Assembly (NCBI GenBank): GCA_964497615.1
Contig: CAZCEC010000016.1
Location: 42,912-106,911 of the forward strand
DNA length: 64,000 bases
Origin: CAZCEC01 sp964497615
Lineage (GTDB): Bacteria; Chloroflexota; Anaerolineae; Anaerolineales; UBA6663
Direction: 5' to 3'
A program made the position numbers and the translations under genes. This document shows positions 26,920 to 34,511 of this stretch, in pieces (the stretch's first letter is position 1; every line of letters begins with the position of its first letter). Under the pieces are notes generated by a model that was given only the letters and a program-made list of their open reading frames with translations, made no database searches and was not told where the DNA came from.

Positions 26920-28023
26920 ATGCGACGCGGACGACTACTCATCCTGATTGCGCTGCTGCTGGTAGTTAGCGCGGGTGGCATTCTGCTGGCCCTGACCCTC
27001 AGTGGCGGGCTGGCCGGCCTCCTGGGGGGCGGTGGGGGGCAGGAGCAGCCCACCGGCGATGCACCCACGCCCATTCCCGTCACGGCCACACCGCAGCAAT
27101 TCTTGAACATCATCGCGGCGGGGCAGACCCTGGAACGGGGTGTGGTCATTCCCACGGAGGCCATCATCGCCATTCCGTGGCCGACCACCATCGTCCCGCC
27201 CTCGGCCATCACCGACCCGGCGCAGATCGTCGGGACCCGCGCCCGCTATACCATTGCGCGCGGTGAGCCGATCTTCTCGACCATGATCGTCGAGAGCCTG
27301 CTCCAACTCTCGCCCGCCGGCTCCGACGCCGCCGCCCGCATCCCGCCGGGCTTTGTGGCCATCTCCATTCCGTACAACCGGAATAATGGCGTGGCCTACG
27401 GCGTCAAGGATGGCGACCACGTCAACGTGATCGTCTCCTGGGCTCTGGTGGATATTGACCAGAACTTCCAGACCATCCTGCCCAACCTCTCCGCGGTGCT
27501 GTCGCCGCCGAACCCGGACGGCACGCTGCCCATCGCGACCAACCTGGTGGCCCTGGTGGAAGCGGGCGCGGGCCAACCCATCGGGCGGGGCGAAGCGGGC
27601 GTGAACACCAGCGAAGACTTCTATGTCATCCCGTCCGAGCCGCAGCGCGCCCGGCTGGTGGCCCAGAGCATCATTCAGGATGCGCTGGTGCTGCGCGTCG
27701 GCGAGTTTGGCCCGGAAAAGCCGGAGGTCATCTACCCGACCCCCACGCCCAATCCGGAAGTCACCGAGCCGCCGCAGGAGCCGCCCACGGCCACGCCCGT
27801 TCCGGACATCATCACCCTGATCGTCTCGCCGCAGGATGCCCTGGTGCTGAACTACATCAACCGCGTGGTTGAGCGCCAGCCCGGTGCGGTCGTCCTGACC
27901 CTGGCCCTGCGCTCGGCGGGCGACACGGCCCAGGTCGAGACCGAGAGCGTGACGCTCCAGTACATGTTTGAGCGCTTCAACATTGCGCTTCCGGCCAAGC
28001 TGAACTACGGGGTGGGCCCATAG
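26920..28023 (+). CDS. CpaB/RcpC-like Tad pilus assembly protein (SAF domain)
   Basis: A 367-residue protein with a basic N terminus and one membrane helix (residues about 5-28), then a Gly/Pro/Thr linker. A SAF-like domain follows (about 55-130, with IAAGQTLERGVVIP and GTRARYTIARGEPIF), then an RcpC-like domain (VAISIPYNRNNGVAYGVKDG, DHVNVIV). A Pro/Thr-rich linker precedes the last ~70 residues. It would be anchored in the cytoplasmic membrane and face outward as part of the Tad/Flp machine. It is the first gene after a strong promoter and has a very good ribosome site. I leave the gene symbol blank because similarity is by domain layout. Confidence 0.8.
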   Translation: MRRGRLLILIALLLVVSAGGILLALTLSGGLAGLLGGGGGQEQPTGDAPTPIPVTATPQQFLNIIAAGQTLERGVVIPTEAIIAIPWPTTIVPPSAITDPAQIVGTRARYTIARGEPIFSTMIVESLLQLSPAGSDAAARIPPGFVAISIPYNRNNGVAYGVKDGDHVNVIVSWALVDIDQNFQTILPNLSAVLSPPNPDGTLPIATNLVALVEAGAGQPIGRGEAGVNTSEDFYVIPSEPQRARLVAQSIIQDALVLRVGEFGPEKPEVIYPTPTPNPEVTEPPQEPPTATPVPDIITLIVSPQDALVLNYINRVVERQPGAVVLTLALRSAGDTAQVETESVTLQYMFERFNIALPAKLNYGVGP

Positions 28024-28063
28024 GCCGCCCCGCGGACTGGCGCGCTGGTTACAGTCATCTTCA

Positions 28064-28113
28064 CGCCTCTTGGCGGCCGGCAGGCTGCCAAGAGGCGGTG
28101 CCGATTCGAATCG
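28064..28113 (+). promoter_or_regulatory. 15-bp hairpin plus 12-bp palindrome in the cpaB-cpaE gap
   Basis: Bases 28064-28078 pair with 28083-28097 (15 bp with one G-U pair, GGCA loop). Next comes the perfect palindrome CGATTCGAATCG (28102-28113). No T tract follows, so the structure is more likely an RNA-stabilising or processing element than a terminator. It fills most of the 133-bp gap between the first two Tad genes. Confidence 0.55.
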
Positions 28114-28156
28114 CTGGTAGTGAACATCTTCCGCTGAGCGCAAGCTAGGGCAAGTT

Positions 28157-29434
28157 ATGGCTGCCAATCCTGGAACCCACATTCGGGTGTTGATCGTGGA
28201 TGATTTCGCCGAGACGCGCGAGAACATCCGCAAATTGCTGCAATTCGAAAGCGATATCGAGGTCGTTGGCATGGCCCGCAGCGGGCGGGAGGGCATTACC
28301 CTCGCCAAGGAGACACGGCCCAACGTCGTCCTGATGGACATCAACATGCCCGACATGGACGGCATTCAGGCCACCGAGATCATCGCCAAGGAAGTGCCCA
28401 TCGCGCAGATCGTCATCGTGTCGGTGCAGAGCGACACCGACTATCTGCGGCGGGCCATGCTGGCGGGCGCCCGCGACTTCCTTTCCAAGCCCCCACCGGC
28501 CGACGAGCTCATCAACACCATCCGCCGCCTGGGCCAGCTCAGCCGCCAGCGCGAGCTGGCCATTGCCGCTCAGCCCACGGTCAGCGCGGATGGCGTGCCC
28601 GGCCGCAAGGGTCTGGGCGGACACGTGGTGGCCGTGTTTAGCCCCAAGGGCGGCGCCGGCTGCACCACCCTGGCCACCAACCTGGGGCTGGCCTTGCAGG
28701 GCGACGACCGCAAGGTCCTGATCCTCGATGCCAATACCCAGTTTGGCGACGTGGGCGTGTTCTTGAACCTGCAAGGTAAATACAGCCTTGTCAGCCTGGT
28801 GGAGCGCGCGGACGAGATTGACGAAGACTTCCTGCAGCACGCGGTGGTGTCGCACTCCTCGGGCGTCAAGGTGCTGCTGGGGCCGCCCACCCCGGAAGAC
28901 GCGGAGCTGGTCACCGCCGCCCAGTTGAAGAAGGTCCTCGAGACCCTGCGCGAGTACTTTCATTACGTCCTGGTCGACACGGCCTCTGTGCTCCGCGACG
29001 TTGAGTTGACCATCTTTGATGTTGCCGACAGGATCATCCTGGTGGCAACCCCCGATATCCCCTCGCTGGCGAACATCAAGAAGTTTCTCGACCTGATCGA
29101 GAAGCTCGAAGTGCCCAGCGAGAAGGTCATGCTGGTGCTCAACCGGGTGGATCGGCGCGGCGGCATCTCGGCTGCCAATGTCGAGGAAACCCTTAAGCAC
29201 ACGGTCCGCGCACAAATCCTGCTGGATGACAAGACCGTCCTGTCTTCCATCAACTCGGGCGTGCCGTTCATCACCGGGCCCAAGTCGCTGGCGCCGGTGC
29301 AGGGCATTGTGGACCTGGGCCAGCGCGTACGCGAAGAGTTTGCGCCCAAAAAGGCGACTGATGACGAGGCCGGCCGCAAGGCGCCGGCTAAACCACAGCC
29401 CGCACGATCTTCCAGCTTGTTTCAAAGGCGTTAG
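28157..29434 (+). CDS. Response-regulator receiver fused to CpaE/TadZ-like ATPase
   Basis: A 425-residue protein. The receiver domain (residues about 9-125) is intact, with Asp61 in LMDINMPDMDG and Lys in FLSKPPP. The C-terminal ParA/MinD-like domain (about 153-400) has the deviant Walker A SPKGGAGCTTLATNLGL. TadZ/CpaE proteins position the Tad machine; many have degenerate receivers, but this one keeps its phospho-acceptor, so two-component input is possible. A basic tail rich in Lys/Pro/Ala ends the protein. It is the second gene of the Tad cassette. Confidence 0.88.
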   Translation: MAANPGTHIRVLIVDDFAETRENIRKLLQFESDIEVVGMARSGREGITLAKETRPNVVLMDINMPDMDGIQATEIIAKEVPIAQIVIVSVQSDTDYLRRAMLAGARDFLSKPPPADELINTIRRLGQLSRQRELAIAAQPTVSADGVPGRKGLGGHVVAVFSPKGGAGCTTLATNLGLALQGDDRKVLILDANTQFGDVGVFLNLQGKYSLVSLVERADEIDEDFLQHAVVSHSSGVKVLLGPPTPEDAELVTAAQLKKVLETLREYFHYVLVDTASVLRDVELTIFDVADRIILVATPDIPSLANIKKFLDLIEKLEVPSEKVMLVLNRVDRRGGISAANVEETLKHTVRAQILLDDKTVLSSINSGVPFITGPKSLAPVQGIVDLGQRVREEFAPKKATDDEAGRKAPAKPQPARSSSLFQRR

Positions 29435-29482
29435 AACGGTACAATGGATTAGGCGTTGAAGCAGTTCACATAAGGGCGGTAT

Positions 29483-30925
29483 ATGTCACTCCTCAAACGC
29501 ATTGAACAAGGCCAGGCCGCAAGTGGACAGCCCTCCGCCCCGGCGTCGCCGCCGGGCAGTTCGCCGCCGTCCGGTCCCCAGGATCAGGCCTCCAAGCTAG
29601 CCGAGCTGCGCATGCGGCGGGCTGCGCCCCCCGCGCCCGGCATGGCGGCTGGCGGCGCTGGCGCGGTGGACCTGAAAGGCCGCGTTCAGAACAAACTGCT
29701 CTCCCAGCTCGATCCTTCCATGGATGTCACGCGCACCGCCGACGTCCGCCGCACCATCGAAGACTTGTATGAGACCATCTTGGCCGAGGAGGGCATTGTC
29801 CTGTCGCGCGCCGAGCGCAAGCGCCTGTTCGACCAGATCGTTTCGGAAATCCTGGGCCTGGGCCCATTGGAGCCGCTGCTCCAGGACGAGACCGTCACCG
29901 AAGTCATGGTCAACGGTCCCAAGAACCTATACATCGAGCGCAAGGGCAAGCTCGAGCGGGTGCCCTTTGCATTCGAGAGCAACGAGCACGTCATGCGCAT
30001 CATCGACCGCATCATGGCGCCCCTGGGCCGGCGCGTGGATGAGGCGCACCCCTACGAAGACGCCCGCCTCCCGGACGGGTCCCGCGTCAACGCCATCGTG
30101 CCGCCCATCTCCCTAGTCGGCCCGTGCCTGACCGTCCGCAAGTTCTTCAAGACCCCGATCACGGTTGAGAAGCTGATCGAATTTGGGGCCATCACGCCGG
30201 AGGCCATCGAGTTCATGAAGGCGGCCGTCATTTCGCGGCTCAACATCGTCATCTCCGGCGGCACAGGCTCCGGCAAGACTACCTTCCTCAACGTTCTGTC
30301 GGGCTTCATCCCGGCTGATGAGCGAATCATCACCATCGAGAACGCCGCCGAATTGCAGTTACGCCAGGAGCATGTTGTGACCCTGGAGTCGCGCCCGGCC
30401 AATATCGAAGGCCGCGGCGAGGTCACCATCCAGAACCTGGTGGTCAACTCGCTCCGAATGCGCCCCGACCGCATCGTGGTCGGGGAAATCCGCGACGAAG
30501 CCGCGCTGGACATGCTCCAGGCCATGAACACCGGCCACGACGGTTCCATGACGACCGCCCACTCCAACAGCGCCCGCGACTCGCTGGCGCGCATGGAGAC
30601 GATGACGCTGATGGCCGGGATGGACCTGCCGGTGCGCGCCATCCGCGAGCAAATCTCCTCGGCCATTCACCTGATCGTGCACCTGGAGCGCATGCGCGAC
30701 GGGTCGCGCAAGGTGGTCCAGATCGCCGAAGTCCAGGGCATGGAAGGCGATATCATCACCATGACCGACCTGTTTGTCTTCGAGCAGACGGGCTACGAGA
30801 AGAACCGGATCGTGGGCCGGCTTCGCCCCACCGGCCTGCGGCCCAAGTACATGGACCGGATCGAGGACGCTGGCATTCACCTGCCCCCGTCGGTCTTCGG
30901 GATCGGCGAACGGGTGAGGTACTAA
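29483..30925 (+). CDS. tadA: Tad/Flp pilus secretion ATPase (CpaF/TadA)
   Basis: A 480-residue type II/IV secretion ATPase. After a Pro/Ser-rich N-terminal extension (1-60) it has the N-terminal CpaF domain (FDQIVSEILGLGPLEPLL, TEVMVNGPKNLYIERKGKL). The Walker A GGTGSGKTTFLN lies near residue 258, the Asp box and Walker B follow (RMRPDRIVVGEIRDEAALD), and the His box is TGHDGSMTTAHSNS. It would power assembly of a Tad/Flp pilus or a related secretion fibre. It lies 48 bp after the CpaE gene and 19 bp before tadB. Confidence 0.95.
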   Translation: MSLLKRIEQGQAASGQPSAPASPPGSSPPSGPQDQASKLAELRMRRAAPPAPGMAAGGAGAVDLKGRVQNKLLSQLDPSMDVTRTADVRRTIEDLYETILAEEGIVLSRAERKRLFDQIVSEILGLGPLEPLLQDETVTEVMVNGPKNLYIERKGKLERVPFAFESNEHVMRIIDRIMAPLGRRVDEAHPYEDARLPDGSRVNAIVPPISLVGPCLTVRKFFKTPITVEKLIEFGAITPEAIEFMKAAVISRLNIVISGGTGSGKTTFLNVLSGFIPADERIITIENAAELQLRQEHVVTLESRPANIEGRGEVTIQNLVVNSLRMRPDRIVVGEIRDEAALDMLQAMNTGHDGSMTTAHSNSARDSLARMETMTLMAGMDLPVRAIREQISSAIHLIVHLERMRDGSRKVVQIAEVQGMEGDIITMTDLFVFEQTGYEKNRIVGRLRPTGLRPKYMDRIEDAGIHLPPSVFGIGERVRY

Positions 30926-30944
30926 ACCCAGCCGGAGGGTCACC

Positions 30945-31937
30945 GTGACGCTTATCTCGTGGGGAATCCTGGTTGGGGTTGCGCTGCTGAATCTGGTCAC
31001 CATTGCGGTGTTTGTGGTGCTGGAGCGCCGCAATTCCGTCGTCGAGGAGCGCCTGGGCCGCATCACGCAGGCAGGGCAGGCGGTGGCAGCCGCGCCGGCC
31101 GAGACAGGCCCCGTGCGCCGCAGCAGCCCCATCTCGCAAGCCCTCAACCGCGCTATTTCACGCCGCGGCTTCGCCGAGCGCATTCAGCGCGAATTGGCGC
31201 GCGCCGATCTCAAGCTCAATGTGGCCGAGTGGCTGGCCCTGCATGTGCTCCTGGCGTTTGGCTTCTTTGCCGTGGGCTGGCTCATCGGCGGCCAGAACCT
31301 CTTCATGGGCGCACTGGCCGCCATCGGCGCGTTCTTCGTGCCGCGCATGTACCTCGGCTTTCAGCAGCGCAAGCGCCTGCGCACTTTCGACAACCAACTC
31401 GGCGACATGCTCAACCTGGTGGTCAACGGCCTGCGCGCGGGCTACAGCCCGTTGCAGGCGCTCGAATCCGTCGCGCGGGAGCTGCCGCCGCCCATCTCGG
31501 TCGAATTTCAGCGCGTCGTCCAGGAAATTCAGCTCGGCCTGCCGCAAGAAGCGGCCCTGGCCAACCTCACCCGCCGCGTGCCCAGCGCCGACCTGGACTT
31601 TGTGGTCACCGCCATGAACGTCCAGCGCGAGGTGGGCGGCAACCTGGCCGAAATCCTGGACAACATCAGCCACACCATCCGGGAGCGCGTGCGCATCAAG
31701 GGCGAGATCGCCACGCTCACTGCTCAGGGCCAGATCACGGCCTGGGTGATTTCGCTCTTGCCGATCGGCCTGGCGCTGTTTTTGTGGGTGATTAACCGCA
31801 GCTACATGAATAACATCTTTGGGCCGCCGTTTGTATTTGGCTTGCCCTGCTGCGGCATCATCATGATCGCCACCAGCCTGACGATGATTGCGACCGGTTT
31901 CGCCATCGTGCAGAAGATCGTGGATATCGAAGTCTAA
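30945..31937 (+). CDS. tadB: Tad secretion membrane protein TadB
   Basis: A 330-residue inner-membrane platform protein with a helix at the N terminus, two near residues 95-130 and two at the C terminus. The T2SSF domain is centred on NQLGDMLNLVVNGLRAGYSP and DLDFVVTAMNVQREVGGNLA. It starts at GTG 30945 with GGAGGG 6 nt upstream. It pairs with TadC to form the platform under the TadA ATPase. Confidence 0.92.
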   Translation: MTLISWGILVGVALLNLVTIAVFVVLERRNSVVEERLGRITQAGQAVAAAPAETGPVRRSSPISQALNRAISRRGFAERIQRELARADLKLNVAEWLALHVLLAFGFFAVGWLIGGQNLFMGALAAIGAFFVPRMYLGFQQRKRLRTFDNQLGDMLNLVVNGLRAGYSPLQALESVARELPPPISVEFQRVVQEIQLGLPQEAALANLTRRVPSADLDFVVTAMNVQREVGGNLAEILDNISHTIRERVRIKGEIATLTAQGQITAWVISLLPIGLALFLWVINRSYMNNIFGPPFVFGLPCCGIIMIATSLTMIATGFAIVQKIVDIEV

Positions 31938-31950
31938 GGCGGAGGCAGCC

Positions 31951-32919
31951 ATGCCCTACCTGCTCATCGGCGGCATCGCCGTCGTCGTCATTGCCATCAT
32001 CCTGATCATTGTGGGCTTGCGCTCCCCCAATGAGGCCGATCCTCTCCAGGCCCGTCTGGCCGAGTATTCGACCCGCGAACGGCCCCTGACCCTGGAGGAG
32101 ATCGAACTTTCGCTGCCGTTCTCCGAGCGCGTCCTGCTGCCTACCATCCGGCGCCTGGGCCAGTTTGCGGCCCGCTTTACGCCCCAGGCCTCGCTGGAGA
32201 ACATTCAGCACCAGTTGGACCTGGCCGGCAACCCGCGCGGCCTCGACCCGACGATGTTCTGGGCGCTGCGCATCATCGCCACCCTCACGCTGGGCGGCGT
32301 CATTTTGTTCGTGACCACCATCGCGCCGCCGGACTCGTTCTTCTCCATCCGCACCGGCACGCTCAAGGCCCTGGGCTTTGCCGCCGGCGGGGCGCTGTTG
32401 GGCTTCTTCCTGCCGGTCATGTTCCTCTCCAGCCGCATCAAGCGGCGGCAGGATATCATCATCAAGGCCATGCCCGACGCGCTGGACCTGCTCACCGTGT
32501 GCGTGGAAGCCGGGCTGGGGTTCGACCAGGCCATGGCCAAGGTAGCTGAGAAATGGGAAAACGAGCTCTCGCTGGGTTTTGAACGCGTGCTCCAGGAAAT
32601 ACGGCTGGGCAAGCTGCGCCGCGAAGCGCTGCGCGACATGGCCGAGCGGATGGATATTCCGGACATGACGAGCTTCGTGGCGGCCATCATTCAGGCCGAT
32701 CAGTTGGGCGTCAGCATGGGCAAGGTGCTCCGCATCCAGTCCGACCAAATGCGCATCAAGCGCCGCCAACGCGCAGAGAAGAAGGCGCACGAGGCGCCCG
32801 TCAAGATGCTCATCCCGATGGCCTTCCTGATCTTTCCGTCTATCTACATCGTGCTGCTGGGGCCGGCAGCCATGATCTTGATGAATTCGCCCGCCTTGCG
32901 TTCCGTGTTTGGCGGTTAG
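31951..32919 (+). CDS. tadC: Tad secretion membrane protein TadC
   Basis: A 322-residue T2SSF-domain protein: an N-terminal helix, two central helices around residues 100-150, and a final hairpin near 285-315. MPDALDLLTVCVEAGLGFDQ is the family signature, followed by DMTSFVAAIIQADQLGVSMG. ATG 31951 has GGAGG 7 nt upstream; the open frame upstream to 31888 is within tadB. It ends the recognisable Tad cassette. No pilin, prepilin peptidase, secretin or TadE-like gene follows in this window. Confidence 0.92.
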   Translation: MPYLLIGGIAVVVIAIILIIVGLRSPNEADPLQARLAEYSTRERPLTLEEIELSLPFSERVLLPTIRRLGQFAARFTPQASLENIQHQLDLAGNPRGLDPTMFWALRIIATLTLGGVILFVTTIAPPDSFFSIRTGTLKALGFAAGGALLGFFLPVMFLSSRIKRRQDIIIKAMPDALDLLTVCVEAGLGFDQAMAKVAEKWENELSLGFERVLQEIRLGKLRREALRDMAERMDIPDMTSFVAAIIQADQLGVSMGKVLRIQSDQMRIKRRQRAEKKAHEAPVKMLIPMAFLIFPSIYIVLLGPAAMILMNSPALRSVFGG

Positions 32920-32929
32920 GCGGCGAGCT

Positions 32930-32954
32930 GGCGGCGCGCGTGGGTCGCGCCGCC
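32930..32954 (+). terminator. GC hairpin after tadC
   Basis: GGCGGCGCG and CGCGCCGCC form a perfect 9-bp stem with a 7-nt loop, 10 nt after the tadC stop. No T tract follows, so termination would be partial at best. Confidence 0.4.
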
Positions 32955-32973
32955 CTACTTGGTGAGGCTGGAT

Positions 32974-33771
32974 ATGGCAGTTGCCGTGTCGGCCCGCCCG
33001 GACACCGTCCGTCGCCCGTGGCGCTTGTGGCTGCGCCAGGGCTTGTGGGCCGGTATTGACCTTCTGTTCCCGCCCCGTTGTGCCGGCTGCCGCCAGCCCG
33101 GCGCCCGCTTGTGTGCCGCGTGCGTGGCGGCCTTCGACCGGACGGCTGCGCCCTGGTGTGACTGCTGCGGCTTGCCTGTCGCGCTCCCCGGCCCCTGCGC
33201 CCTGTGCCAGCTTGCCCCTGACCGCCTGGCTCCCTTAGCCGGGCTGCGCTCTCTCGCCTGGTTTGACGGGCCGCTTCAATCAGCCGTGCACCAATTCAAG
33301 TACCAGCGCGATATTATCCTGGCGGACGGCCTCGGCGGCCTGTTGGCCCAGGGCGACTTCTGGCGCGACCTGCCGCCCGCGGCGCTGGTGCCCGTGCCGC
33401 TGGCTGACGAGCGCCGCCGCGAGCGCGGTTACAATCAGGCTGGGCTGCTGGCGCGAGCGGTCGCCGACTGGCGCGGGCAGCCCCTGGATAGTCGAGTGGT
33501 CCGGCGCACGCGGCACACACCCTCACAGGTGGGCCTCTCGGCCGCCGAGCGGCGCGTGAATGTGCAGGGCGCCTTCACGGCCCAGCCTTCAGCGGCCGGC
33601 CGCACCTTCGTGCTGATCGATGATGTTTGTACCACCGGGGCCACCCTGGCGGCGTGTGCCGCGGCCCTGGTGGAAGCGGGCGCGGCCGCCGTGTGGGGCG
33701 TCACCCTGGCGCGCGCCCGGTTCAGCCCGTCCGACTCTCGCCTTCGGGCCGATCGGGCAGCTAAGCAATAA
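32974..33771 (+). CDS. comF: ComF family phosphoribosyltransferase-like protein
   Basis: A 265-residue ComF-type protein. The N-terminal zinc-binding part has CAGC, CAAC, CDCC and CALC pairs (residues about 30-75). The PRTase domain follows with VPVPLADERRRERGYNQAGL and the PRPP loop FVLIDDVCTTGATLAACA near residue 212. Family members take part in DNA uptake or nucleic-acid-linked steps in competent bacteria; their enzymatic activity is generally unclear. ATG 32974 has GGTGAGG upstream. Position after a Tad pilus cassette fits a link with DNA uptake, but that is inference. Confidence 0.88.
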   Translation: MAVAVSARPDTVRRPWRLWLRQGLWAGIDLLFPPRCAGCRQPGARLCAACVAAFDRTAAPWCDCCGLPVALPGPCALCQLAPDRLAPLAGLRSLAWFDGPLQSAVHQFKYQRDIILADGLGGLLAQGDFWRDLPPAALVPVPLADERRRERGYNQAGLLARAVADWRGQPLDSRVVRRTRHTPSQVGLSAAERRVNVQGAFTAQPSAAGRTFVLIDDVCTTGATLAACAAALVEAGAAAVWGVTLARARFSPSDSRLRADRAAKQ

Positions 33772-33786
33772 ACGGCGCCTGGCGTC

Positions 33787-33804
33787 CGGCCGGTGCGGCC
33801 GGTG
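33787..33804 (+). repeat. Two tandem 9-bp repeats upstream of hpf
   Basis: CGGCCGGTG occurs twice head to tail. Shortly downstream, CTATC-C-GATAG (33818-33828) forms a small palindrome touching the Shine-Dalgarno of hpf. No promoter hexamers could be assigned with confidence in this 66-bp gap. Confidence 0.4.
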
Positions 33805-33837
33805 CGCCCCGGCGTCTCTATCCGATAGGAGGTAAGC

Positions 33838-34419
33838 ATGGCACTCGAAGTTCAGATTCAGGCACGGGATATCAATGTAACCCCTCACTTGCGGGAGTAC
33901 GTCGAGAAGAAGGTCAGCAAGCTCGACCGTTATTTGCCGACCATCACCGAGGCCCGGATGGAACTGGCCGAGGTCAAGTCGGCGCGGTCCGCGGCAGACC
34001 GGCAAGTGGCTCAGCTAACGGTTCACACGCGCGGCATGGTGCTGCGCGCCGAGGAGCGCAAGGACGATATCTTCGCCGCGGTGGATGCGGTGCTTGACAA
34101 GATCAATCGCCAGATCGAACGCTATAAGGGCAAGCGCTGGCGCGGGCGCGGCGACGGCGCCGCCGCCGATACCGTCATCCCGGCCGAAGAGCTTGAGACC
34201 GACAGCACCGCCGAGCCAGAGTCAGCCCCGGCCGAGAGCATCGTTCGGCGCAAGCAGTTCATCGTGACCCCGATGAACGAGGCCGAGGCCATCGAGCAAA
34301 TGCAGCTCATCGGACACGACAACTTCTTTGTGTTCCTGAACGCCGCCACCAACCACATCAACGTATTGTATCGGCGCCATGATGGGAACTATGGCTTGAT
34401 CGAGCCCGAAATCGGCTGA
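33838..34419 (+). CDS. hpf: Ribosome hibernation promoting factor, long form
   Basis: A 193-residue protein with the HPF/RaiA domain (residues 1-100; IQARDINVTPHLREYVEKKV, KLDRYLPTITEARMEL, RAEERKDDIFAAVDAVLDKI). An acidic linker leads to the C-terminal dimerisation domain (about 133-193; IVRRKQFIVTPMNEAEAIEQ, NVLYRRHDGNYGLIEPEI). The long form dimerises 70S ribosomes into 100S particles in stationary phase. It has a strong Shine-Dalgarno (AGGAGG, 7 nt before ATG 33838). It usually sits near secA or comF, and here it follows comF. Confidence 0.95.
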   Translation: MALEVQIQARDINVTPHLREYVEKKVSKLDRYLPTITEARMELAEVKSARSAADRQVAQLTVHTRGMVLRAEERKDDIFAAVDAVLDKINRQIERYKGKRWRGRGDGAAADTVIPAEELETDSTAEPESAPAESIVRRKQFIVTPMNEAEAIEQMQLIGHDNFFVFLNAATNHINVLYRRHDGNYGLIEPEIG

Positions 34420-34475
34420 GGCCGGCTGGCGGCTCGCCGCCGGGTCCTGGCGTCCTACGTCTGTCCGACTTGCTG

Positions 34476-34501
34476 GTGGGGAACCCGCTGGGGTTCCCCA
34501 C
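34476..34501 (+). terminator. Strong 11-bp hairpin between hpf and the next gene
   Basis: GTGGGGAACCC and GGGTTCCCCAC pair perfectly around a GCTG loop. The hairpin lies 57 nt after the hpf stop and 11 nt before ATG 34512. Only a weak T-containing tail follows, so it may act as a terminator or may gate translation of the next gene. Confidence 0.5.
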
Positions 34502-34511
34502 TCGCTTGCCA

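Noticed and set aside
28145..29425. Long minus-strand open frames opposite cpaE and cpaB (26935-28365 and 28145-29425)
   Set aside because: Compositional shadows without start-site signals or recognisable domains.
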